Assembly: GCA_903916675.1 (NCBI GenBank)
Contig: CAIWXQ010000030.1
Coordinates: 1 to 57,723, forward strand
Direction: 5' to 3'
DNA: 57,723 bases
Source: an uncultured bacterium
GTDB lineage: Bacteria; Verrucomicrobiota; Kiritimatiellia; RFP12; CAIWXQ01
Both the position numbers and the translations under genes were made by a program. The notes below the pieces were generated by a model. That model was not told where the DNA came from. It worked only from the letters and a program-made list of their open reading frames with translations, and did no database searches. Below, piece by piece: positions 7,783 through 15,130 of this stretch (its first letter is position 1; each line of letters opens with the position of its first letter).

Positions 7783-7818
7783 CGTTTTGTGCGCTCCGGG
7801 CGGACGGCCCGCCATCTC

Positions 7819-8976
7819 TTACAGCAACCCCTGATAATATCCCAGCAGCTTGTCTGCCTGCTTCGCACTGTCAAATTCCGCCTCTGCGCGGGCACGACCC
7901 AGAGATGAGAGTCGTTTGCGTTCCGGCGCATCGTCGACCAGTCGCCGCATGGCCGCGGTCAGAGTTAAAAAATCCGACGGCGGCACCAGCAGCGCCGCAT
8001 CGCCGACAACTTCCGGAATCGATCCGTGGCAGGTGGCGATGATCGGCGTACCCGAGGCGAGCGCCTCGGCTAGCACGTAACCGAACTGCTCCAGCCAGCC
8101 GGGGCGCGCCGTGGACGCAAGCAGAAAGACATCGCTCAGGTTGTAGGCGGTCGGCATCTCGTCGTAGGCAAACCGGGTGAAGACCACCCGACTGCCCAGC
8201 CCGATGCGTGCCGCGAGCCGGCGCAACCCCTGCTCCTCCGGACCCGAACCGGCGAAGACCAGCTTCAGCGGCTGGCCGGGAAGATCGAGCGTCAGGCGCT
8301 TGAATGCGTGCAGAATGTCGTAGACGCCTTTCTCCCACCGCAGCGCAGCCACGGAGGTGAAGACAAAATCGTCAGGCTCCAGCCCGAGGCGGGCCATGGC
8401 CTCCGCCAGCCGAGGGCGCGGCCGGAAGCGTTCCAAATTGATCCCCGGCGACCAGACGCGGACCTTTGCCGGATCAGCACCCTCCAGTTCAAGGCAGCGC
8501 GCGGCGCGCGGCGTCATGGCCAAGAACAAGTCGGCCTCGCGCAGAACCTCGTATTTCATCCGGCGCTTGGCAGCGAACCTCTCGGCGGCAAACGGACGGT
8601 TCTCCCAGACCGTGACGACCAGCCGCGTGCCATGGCGGCGTTTGGCCTGCAGGGCCTGCCAGGAGAAGACGTTGAAGGTCTCCATGGTGTGGGCGATCTG
8701 GCAGGAGGCCAGCGCGCGCTCGAGGCCGAAATGATAATAGTCCAGCCCGTTGACAGCCTGGAGAAACAGGTCAAAGTAAAAGCCAAGCTTCGGGCTGAGA
8801 AGCATCGGCAGGTCGTCGATGCAGCGCAGCGTGTGGATCGGCACACGAATGGTCTTCGTGGAAAACCGGTTGCCGCGAATGCGGTACGCCTCCAGTTCCA
8901 CCCGCCCGAGCAGGTGCTCGAGGGTCTGCATCTCGAACTGCGACAGGTACGCGCCGCGGATCAACCCCACCTTCAT
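7819..8976 (-). CDS. glycosyltransferase family 4
   Basis: A 385-residue retaining GT-B enzyme. The donor half has SVAALRWEKGVYDIL, then VFAGSGPEE, and the E-x7-E signature as EQFGYVLAEALASG; the acceptor half begins MKVGLIRGAYLS. The start at 8976 is chosen because it opens directly with the first beta strand. It is the last gene of the large minus-strand operon, 16 nt after the FGE-like gene, and is followed by the bidirectional terminator. The sugar donor is unknown. Confidence 0.85.
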   Translation of the reverse strand: MKVGLIRGAYLSQFEMQTLEHLLGRVELEAYRIRGNRFSTKTIRVPIHTLRCIDDLPMLLSPKLGFYFDLFLQAVNGLDYYHFGLERALASCQIAHTMETFNVFSWQALQAKRRHGTRLVVTVWENRPFAAERFAAKRRMKYEVLREADLFLAMTPRAARCLELEGADPAKVRVWSPGINLERFRPRPRLAEAMARLGLEPDDFVFTSVAALRWEKGVYDILHAFKRLTLDLPGQPLKLVFAGSGPEEQGLRRLAARIGLGSRVVFTRFAYDEMPTAYNLSDVFLLASTARPGWLEQFGYVLAEALASGTPIIATCHGSIPEVVGDAALLVPPSDFLTLTAAMRRLVDDAPERKRLSSLGRARAEAEFDSAKQADKLLGYYQGLL

Positions 8977-8992
8977 GCGCCATGTCCTCCGG

Positions 8993-10192
8993 TCAGCGCT
9001 CACATGCGCACGTAGGGGCCGTACCTTCGCTTTCGCCGCGGATCGCCTCCGGCAGAGTCAGCGCGAGACGGAACCCGAAATCGTAGCAGCGCTTGCTGGT
9101 CCCGCCCGTGCCGCCGTCGCCATAATAATAGCGGAAGGCTGAACGGCAGTACGTTGCGGCATAGGTCCAAGCGCCTCCGCGCAGCACGCGAAACGCGCCG
9201 CTGGACGGCCCCACGGGGTTTGTCGCCATCAAACCAACCGGGCCCCCGTACCAGCGGGGCGCCGTGCCGGGAGGGCCTGACAGGTTGGCCGGCACCACGC
9301 CAGGATATGTGCCGTACCAGTCCAGACACCATTCCCAGACATTGCCGTGCATGTCGTACAGTCCCCAAGCGTTCGGCAGGTAGGATCCCACGATCGCCGT
9401 GCAGGAGTCTGGCGAGCAACCCTGCCGCTGCTGATTCCGGCTGTTGGCCCAGTAGCGAGCCGCGTTATCCAGTCGCTGGTCGCTTTCCACGCTGGTCAGA
9501 TTGTTCCCGGTGTTCAGTGCCGAAATCGTTCCCGCCCGGCAGGCGTACTCCCGCTGCGCTTCGGTCGGCAGGTCGAACAACGGAATCGCCGTTTTCTTCC
9601 GCAGCACGCCAAGGAACGAGGAGTTATCCACGGCGCTGGTCATTGGCCATTGGGCGCCGTCGTCGTCTCCGCGGATGTCCACAAAGCTGACCTGCTCCAC
9701 CGGACGCTTGGCGTAATACGTTTCGTTGTTGAAGTAACTGGGACGATCCCCCATCACCAGTTCCCACTGGCGCTGGGTGACCGGAAACACGCCGAGAAAA
9801 AAGATCCGGGTCAGGATCACCGAGTGCTGGGTCTCGTCGTTGAACCGGCCAATCTCGTCGTCCGGCGACCCCATCAGAAAGGCGTTGGTTGTGACGGGAA
9901 TACGGCGCAGCACCAGCTTGTTGGTCCTGTAGTCGTCGGTCCATCCGCCCACGGGGACCGCGGGCAGGAAGTGCATCAGGTACTGCAAGGCATCGGTCCC
10001 GCCGGAAAGGTCGATCACCAGGTACTCTGCCCCGGCAGCAAAAAAGGCGACCAAGTTGGTCATAGCCGGTGCCACCAGCGGCGGCAGGGCCCGCGCCGCA
10101 TCGTTCGAGGCGACATCCACAGGCGCTCCCGCCCCGGCCACCTGCAGCGCAGCGCCCAGAATCAGTGTCAGCAACACCCGCATCGTCTTCAT
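8993..10192 (-). CDS. exported formylglycine-generating-enzyme-like (SUMF1) protein
   Basis: A 399-residue protein with a signal peptide (MKTMRVLLTLILGAALQVAGA) and a C-terminal FGE-sulfatase domain. Visible family motifs are FPVTQRQWELVMG, LPTEAQREYACRAG, YDMHGNVWEW and RVLRGGAW. True FGE enzymes use two active-site cysteines; here the first position is Tyr344 and only Cys349 (TYCRS) remains, so copper-dependent formylglycine formation is unlikely. Many bacterial relatives are non-catalytic or have other roles. It lies inside the exopolysaccharide operon between an acyltransferase and a GT4. No sulfatase gene is present in the window. It may be a periplasmic glycan-binding or modifying factor. 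Confidence 0.85.
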   Translation of the reverse strand: MKTMRVLLTLILGAALQVAGAGAPVDVASNDAARALPPLVAPAMTNLVAFFAAGAEYLVIDLSGGTDALQYLMHFLPAVPVGGWTDDYRTNKLVLRRIPVTTNAFLMGSPDDEIGRFNDETQHSVILTRIFFLGVFPVTQRQWELVMGDRPSYFNNETYYAKRPVEQVSFVDIRGDDDGAQWPMTSAVDNSSFLGVLRKKTAIPLFDLPTEAQREYACRAGTISALNTGNNLTSVESDQRLDNAARYWANSRNQQRQGCSPDSCTAIVGSYLPNAWGLYDMHGNVWEWCLDWYGTYPGVVPANLSGPPGTAPRWYGGPVGLMATNPVGPSSGAFRVLRGGAWTYAATYCRSAFRYYYGDGGTGGTSKRCYDFGFRLALTLPEAIRGESEGTAPTCACER

Positions 10193-10194
10193 TG

Positions 10195-10770
10195 TCACCC
10201 TCCTGCCTGCGCACACGGTCCGCGCACCCGCGGCGTTGCCGGCGGAGGCACAATCTCCGTGCCGGCCGGCACGTCATGCGTGACCACGCTGCCGGGATGG
10301 ATGATGGCGCCATCGCCCACGCACACGCCCTTCAGGATCATGGCGCGTGCGCCGATCCGCACCCGATCGCCAATGCGCACGGGGCGATTGACAGCTGGCT
10401 GGCCGGCCGCGCCGTGCAGATCGGTGTCCATCACCAGCACGTCCCATCCAAGATAGCAGTTTTGGCCGATGCTCACACGCGCCCAGGCAATCAGTTCCGC
10501 ACCGGCGTCGAGCACGGTGCCATCGCCAATCGTCAGTTCGCCGCCCTTGTGCGCCCAGAGGCGCGCACCGGCCGCCACGAACACTTTGCCCAGCGTCAGG
10601 ACGCCCTGCTCGTTCCGGATTTTCGGCCAGGGCCGCCCGGCGCCCAGCGTGACGCGCGAAAGGTCCGTGCCCTCTTGCGCCGCTCGCCGACGCAGCAGCA
10701 CGGACCAAGAGGAGGGGCGACGCAATTCCTCTGGAAGCTGCAGCCAGTCGAGATTCGGGTGCGTCGTCAT
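10195..10770 (-). CDS. hexapeptide-repeat acyltransferase
   Basis: A 191-residue left-handed beta-helix protein. Hexapeptide turns run from about residue 55 (LTLGKVFVAAGARLWAH) to VGDGAIIHPGSVVTHDVPAG. The MDTDLHG segment supplies the candidate catalytic His. The ATG at 10770 overlaps the stop of the previous gene (ATGA, 10767-10770), which fixes the start. The tail lacks the GVPA(K/R)xxR close seen in most acetyltransferases and instead ends Pro/Arg-rich. It probably O-acylates a sugar of the exopolysaccharide. Confidence 0.8.
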   Translation of the reverse strand: MTTHPNLDWLQLPEELRRPSSWSVLLRRRAAQEGTDLSRVTLGAGRPWPKIRNEQGVLTLGKVFVAAGARLWAHKGGELTIGDGTVLDAGAELIAWARVSIGQNCYLGWDVLVMDTDLHGAAGQPAVNRPVRIGDRVRIGARAMILKGVCVGDGAIIHPGSVVTHDVPAGTEIVPPPATPRVRGPCAQAGG

Positions 10771-11312
10771 CCGATCGCCTCCGCCGGTTTGCCTGCCAGG
10801 ATGCTCCCGGCAGCGAAAGTCCCCTGCACCACTGCGCCGGCCGCCACAATGCAGCCGCGTCCCAGCCGCGTCCCGCCCAGGATCATTGCCCGGCTGCCGA
10901 TCCAGACCTCGTCCTCCAGCACGACCGGCTCGCAGGCTGCCATGCCGCCGATATCCAGACAGTCGGTGATCACGCTCTGCCACGAGATCATGCAGCGCTG
11001 CCCCAGCACGACTTCGCGCCCGGCCAGCACGCGCGACTGCCGGTTAATGAACGTGCCGTCGCCGATCAGGATACGCCCCTCGCCATGGCAATGCAACCGC
11101 ACGCCGGGGTAGAGACCCACGTGCCCGAGCTCGATACGGCCCGCGGCACCAGGCCGCACGTCCGGCATGGGCCAGCCGCGCAGCCAAGCAACCGGCCCCG
11201 CGCCGGCACGCCGTCCCGGCAGCAGCGCGCCGAACAGATAGGCCAACAGCGAATAGCTGCGCTCGCTCGAGCGCAGCGCACGCAGCAGCGGCAGCAGGCG
11301 CGAGGAGTTCAT
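10767..11312 (-). CDS. hexapeptide-repeat acyltransferase
   Basis: A 181-residue protein of the LbH family. The N-terminal 55 residues include a short hydrophobic helix (YSLLAYLFGALL) that may sit on the membrane. Hexapeptide repeats follow, with WQSVITDCLDIGG in the active-site region and closing GSILAGKPAEAIG. It overlaps both neighbours by 4 nt (ATGA at each end), so three genes are coupled. It is a second, different acyltransferase in tandem with the one at 10195, suggesting at least two acylation sites or acyl groups on the polymer. Confidence 0.8.
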   Translation of the reverse strand: MNSSRLLPLLRALRSSERSYSLLAYLFGALLPGRRAGAGPVAWLRGWPMPDVRPGAAGRIELGHVGLYPGVRLHCHGEGRILIGDGTFINRQSRVLAGREVVLGQRCMISWQSVITDCLDIGGMAACEPVVLEDEVWIGSRAMILGGTRLGRGCIVAAGAVVQGTFAAGSILAGKPAEAIG

Positions 11313-12490
11313 CGCGCGATGTCCTCCTGCTCCAGCGCAGCCTGCAGGCGGTTGCCGATGACCGGCCAGTCAAAATATTGGCGCACGAACCGCAATCCGT
11401 TCTCCGCCAGCGATGCTGCCAGCGCAGGGTCGGAAAGCACGCGCGTCACGGACCGGACAAACGCGGCCGGATCGTCAGCCAGCAGCAGGTCGCGGCCGTC
11501 CATTGCCGGAATCCCCTCGGCACCCAGGGTGGTGGAGACCACAGGTACGCCCGCAGCCATGGCCTCGACCACTTTGAAGCGCGTGCCACCGCCCATGCGC
11601 AGCGGCACGACAAAGACCGACGCCTCCCACATGTACGGCCGCACGTCCGGCACGTACCCTGTCACGCGGACATCCGCGGACTGACACGCCAGCAGCGAGG
11701 GCGGCGGACGGCCGCCGACCACTGTCAGCGAGAAGCCCGACCGCGCGGCGCGGACTGCAGCGTGCATGTCGCGCAGGAAATAGAGGACGCCGTCCTCGTT
11801 GGGAAAGTAGTGCGTTGCGCCGACAAAGACCGCGGTGTCAGGCTTGCGCGGCCCAATCGGCCGCGCGAACTCGTCGCAGTCCACGCCGTTGGTGATCGTC
11901 GCGATCCGCGCGCCGGGCTCGTGCTGTCGCAGCAGTTCGCCGTCGCGGTCGGAAGTCACCAGCGTCAGGGCCGCGCGCCGCACGGCCACCAGTTCCTCGC
12001 GGCGGAATTTACTGGCCTCGATGCGGTTGTAGCAACGGCGCAGCGCGCTCCCCTCGTTCGCGGCCATGCGGGCGAGCAGGTCGAACTCCACGTTGTGCTC
12101 GTCGAGAATCACAGGGATGCCTGCGGGAAAATGGTAGCCGGCCATTTGCGAGAACTCGACGAGGATGGCGTCGATCTTCTGTTCACGCACCACGCGGTCC
12201 AGCACGGCCTGCATCGCGGCCTGCCGGTGCGACAGCCACTGGAAGGAGTGCCGCGAGACGAGCGAGGCAAGCTGCCGCCCGCGCTTCTGCGCCACCGGAC
12301 GCGGCACCAGCGTGATGCTGGCGCAAAATGGCGCGAGTCCTTGCGGATCGCCACTGCCATTTTTCTCGCAAAACGTCAGCAGGTGCACCGCATGGCGGCG
12401 AGCCAGTTGGCGCATCAGGTGGTAAATCCGAACGGCCCCGCCGAAATGCGGCGGGTACGGCACATACGGTGTCAGTACGAGTATGTTCAC
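11309..12490 (-). CDS. glycosyltransferase family 4 (exosortase-associated sugar-transferase type)
   Basis: A 393-residue GT-B enzyme beginning VNILVLTPYVPYPPHFGGAV, the opening typical of sugar transferases found with exosortase loci. Other motifs are ILDEHNVEFDLL, FVGATHYFPNEDGV and the donor site GGGTRFKVVEAMAAG, in which the first acidic residue of E-x7-E is Gly, as in that subgroup. The GTG at 12490 is chosen; an upstream in-frame extension runs into the preceding gene and has Pro/Arg-rich non-protein-like sequence. It would act late in side-chain assembly. The sugar is not known. Confidence 0.85.
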   Translation of the reverse strand: MNILVLTPYVPYPPHFGGAVRIYHLMRQLARRHAVHLLTFCEKNGSGDPQGLAPFCASITLVPRPVAQKRGRQLASLVSRHSFQWLSHRQAAMQAVLDRVVREQKIDAILVEFSQMAGYHFPAGIPVILDEHNVEFDLLARMAANEGSALRRCYNRIEASKFRREELVAVRRAALTLVTSDRDGELLRQHEPGARIATITNGVDCDEFARPIGPRKPDTAVFVGATHYFPNEDGVLYFLRDMHAAVRAARSGFSLTVVGGRPPPSLLACQSADVRVTGYVPDVRPYMWEASVFVVPLRMGGGTRFKVVEAMAAGVPVVSTTLGAEGIPAMDGRDLLLADDPAAFVRSVTRVLSDPALAASLAENGLRFVRQYFDWPVIGNRLQAALEQEDIAR

Positions 12491-12512
12491 GCGCGGTGGG
12501 AGGGTTGTGGGG

Positions 12513-13703
12513 TCAGGAGGCGGATGCCTTGGCGGCCAGTTCGGTGTAAATCCGTTCGATGGCGCGAGTCTGTACAGAGATTGAAAAACGCGACTCGATC
12601 GTGGCGCGTGCCGCGGCGCCCAGACGGGCGCGCCGCGCAGGGTCGCGAGCCAGCCGTAGCATCTGCTCCGCCAGGTCAGCGGCGTCATCCACGTCGAACA
12701 GCAGGCCGTCCTGGTCGTGCGTCACGATCTCCGGCGTGCCGCCGGCGCGCGAGCCGATCACCGCCCGTCCACAGGCCATGGCCTCGAGCAGCACCATGCA
12801 ACAGGCCTCGCAGTGGGCAGCGTTCACCACCACGTCGAGGCTGCGGTAGATGCTGGCCATGTCGCGACGGCCTCCCAGAAACCGCGTGCGCGCCGCCAGC
12901 CCTGCGTCGGCCGCCAACTGGCGCAACCGCGGCACATAATCGGCATTATCGCTGGCAATCGCATCGTCTCCCACGATGATAAACCAGGCCCGAGGCTCCT
13001 GCGCCGCCACGCGCGACGCGGCGCGCAGGAATGCTTCCTGCCCCTTGTCCGGCGCGAGGCGGCTGGTGATGCCTATCAACATGGCATCTGCCGGCACACC
13101 CAGCTCGGCACGCAGATCGGCGGGCCCGGAAGTACGAAATTCCGACGTGTTGACCCCATTGTGAATCACGCGGATGCGTTCCATGTCATGGCCGCGAGCG
13201 TGCACAAAATCGGCCTTCATCTCCGCGGCGACGGAGACGATGGCCGCCGCGCGAACCAGGGCCTGCCGATTGGCGGCGAAGTCCACGTAGCGATTGTGGC
13301 TATGATAAAGAAACGGAATGCCGGTCAGGCGGTGGAGCGCGATTGACAGCATGACCGCGCGTCGCTTGTCCGAGGTGTGAATGACCTGAACGCCGGCACG
13401 CCGGCAAAGATAGGCTAGCCGCAGAACGGTCCAGGCCAGCGGCAGAGCGCTGGCCACGTCCGCCAGAGCCGCCAACCGGCCCAGGGCGATGCGGCGCGAC
13501 TTGGTGCCGGGCGCGATCGTCCAGCGATGGGTTTCCGGCAATTCACGAAAGAGCGGCCAGGCATGGCCGTAGCCGAGGCAGGCGACATACAGATCGAATC
13601 CGCAGCGGTCGAGTTCGCGCGCCAGACTCACATGCACGCGGACGACGCCTCCCATGGCGTCGTTCGTGTCCAACAACAGAACCTTGGTGCGTATGGCGGG
13701 CAT
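12513..13703 (-). CDS. glycosyltransferase family 4, tandem paralogue A
   Basis: A 396-residue GT4 enzyme. It opens LLLDTNDAMGGVVRVH and has the donor-site motif EACCMVLLEAMACG (E-x7-E) and ITSRLAPDKGQEAF. The ATG at 13703 has GGAG 8 nt upstream and matches the start of its paralogue; an in-frame start at 13724 is possible. It is clearly homologous over its full length to the next gene upstream (13899-15116): the same opening motif, the VIHTSDK segment and the RLAPDKGQE block. The pair arose by duplication and probably adds two related sugars. Confidence 0.9.
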   Translation of the reverse strand: MPAIRTKVLLLDTNDAMGGVVRVHVSLARELDRCGFDLYVACLGYGHAWPLFRELPETHRWTIAPGTKSRRIALGRLAALADVASALPLAWTVLRLAYLCRRAGVQVIHTSDKRRAVMLSIALHRLTGIPFLYHSHNRYVDFAANRQALVRAAAIVSVAAEMKADFVHARGHDMERIRVIHNGVNTSEFRTSGPADLRAELGVPADAMLIGITSRLAPDKGQEAFLRAASRVAAQEPRAWFIIVGDDAIASDNADYVPRLRQLAADAGLAARTRFLGGRRDMASIYRSLDVVVNAAHCEACCMVLLEAMACGRAVIGSRAGGTPEIVTHDQDGLLFDVDDAADLAEQMLRLARDPARRARLGAAARATIESRFSISVQTRAIERIYTELAAKASAS

Positions 13704-13853
13704 GAACGCACTCCACCGTAACAAACCATCGCAGAAAAAACCAGTAGTGGCCGAACTTTATCCAAACCAGCATTGCTTCCGCAATGGGAATCGAGGATCC
13801 TTGTCATGGTCTGTTATGGGGGCGGCCCCGGCAGGCTTGCCCCGCCGGACCGA

Positions 13854-13895
13854 AAGTTCTGAGAAAAGGCGTCCGTCCGCCATTTCTCCAGAACT
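13854..13895. other. long imperfect hairpin after a GT4 stop codon
   Basis: AAGTTCTG-AGAAAAGGCG (13854-13871) pairs with CGCCATTTCTCCAGAACTT (13878-13896), apart from one bulge and one mismatch, around a short loop. It sits immediately downstream of the stop of the upstream GT4 gene on the minus strand and has no T-run after it. It could stabilise the upstream mRNA end or attenuate read-through inside the operon. The rest of the 195-nt spacer shows a smaller CATTGC/GCAATG hairpin and no gene. Confidence 0.6.
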
Positions 13896-13898
13896 TCT

Positions 13899-15116
13899 TC
13901 ACCCGCAGCGCGAGGCCGCGGGGGTCGCCGCGCCCGGGTCAGACTTTCCGGCGATTTCATCGTAAAGTGCCGCAACCTCTTGGACGCAGGTCTGGACGGC
14001 AAAGCGCTCTTCCGCGGTCCGGCGCGCGGCGGCGCCGAGGCAACGGCGGAGTTCCGCGTCGCGGATCAGCCGCAGCAGATGTTCGGCGAGTCGCACGTCG
14101 TCGCGAGGCGGGAAGAGCAGGCCGTCCTGTCCCGGCGTAATGATCTCCGGAATGCCCCCGGCGTCTGTGGCAACGACCGGCTTGCCGCAAGCCATGGCTT
14201 CGATCACCACCAATCCGAACGGCTCGTGCCAGGAGGCCACCACGACCATGTCCAGCCCGCGCGTGATGACCGCCATGTCAGCGCGGTATCCCAGAAAAGA
14301 CACGCGGCCAGCGAGTTCCGGCACCTGTGCCAGTTGCCGAAGACGCGAAACGTAGCTGGCATTGTCGGAGAAAACCGAGTCGTCGCCGACGATCACAAAT
14401 CGCGTCCGCGGCTCCTGCACCGCCACACGCGCGGCTGCCTGCAGGAAGCTCTCCTGCCCCTTGTCCGGCGCCAGGCGGCTGGCAATGCCGATCAGCAGGT
14501 CATCTGGCGCCGCGCCGATTTCATGGCGCACCGTGTCGTCCGCCGCGGGCGAGAAGCGTTCCGTGTCGATGCAGTTGTACACCAACCGGATGCGCTCCAT
14601 CACCGGACCAAGGCGCGCCAGAAAATCCCGTCGCATAGCGCCGGAGTTGGAGACAATCATCGCGGCGTGACTGAGCGCCAGCCTGTTGGCGGGATATTCC
14701 ACGTACTGGGCATGGATGTGATACAGGTAGGGGATGCCTGTCAGCCGGTGCAGCAGGTGTGTCAGCAGCAGCGAGCGCTTCTTGTCGGAGGTGTGGATGA
14801 CCTGAATCCCGGCACGTCGGCATCGCACGGCCAGACGCAGCGCAGAGCCAAACAACAGGGCCATGCCCACCGCATCGGCCAGGCGGGCGCGCCAGCCGAC
14901 GCACCATGCCGTCGATTTGGTTCCGACCTCCATGGTCCAGCAAGTGACGTCCGGAACGGACCGAAACTCGGAAAGCAGCGGACCGTGCCCCAAACAGGCC
15001 ACGTAGAGCTCAAACCGCGCACGGTCCATGGAACGCAGCAGCTGCAGATGGAAGCGCACAACGCCGCCCATGGCGTCGTTGGTATCCAACAGCAGGATCC
15101 GGCGTTTTGGCGGCAT
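13899..15116 (-). CDS. glycosyltransferase family 4, tandem paralogue B
   Basis: A 405-residue GT4 enzyme with opening LLLDTNDAMGGVVRFH, VIHTSDKKRS, ASRLAPDKGQESF and the canonical donor-site EPFGLVVIEAMACGKP (E-x7-E). It is the paralogue of the gene at 12513-13703, with matching blocks across the whole length. In paralogue A the equivalent donor-site loop is EACCMVLLEAMACGRA, so PFG has become ACC and the pair may differ in donor use. It lies 14 nt after the GT-C/TPR gene and ends in front of the long hairpin. Confidence 0.9.
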   Translation of the reverse strand: MPPKRRILLLDTNDAMGGVVRFHLQLLRSMDRARFELYVACLGHGPLLSEFRSVPDVTCWTMEVGTKSTAWCVGWRARLADAVGMALLFGSALRLAVRCRRAGIQVIHTSDKKRSLLLTHLLHRLTGIPYLYHIHAQYVEYPANRLALSHAAMIVSNSGAMRRDFLARLGPVMERIRLVYNCIDTERFSPAADDTVRHEIGAAPDDLLIGIASRLAPDKGQESFLQAAARVAVQEPRTRFVIVGDDSVFSDNASYVSRLRQLAQVPELAGRVSFLGYRADMAVITRGLDMVVVASWHEPFGLVVIEAMACGKPVVATDAGGIPEIITPGQDGLLFPPRDDVRLAEHLLRLIRDAELRRCLGAAARRTAEERFAVQTCVQEVAALYDEIAGKSDPGAATPAASRCG

Positions 15117-15130
15117 GGCGATGGGTGTCC

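Noticed and set aside
8993-10192. Functional sulfatase-maturating formylglycine-generating enzyme
   Set aside because: One of the two active-site cysteines is replaced by Tyr, the protein is exported, and no sulfatase gene is present in the window.
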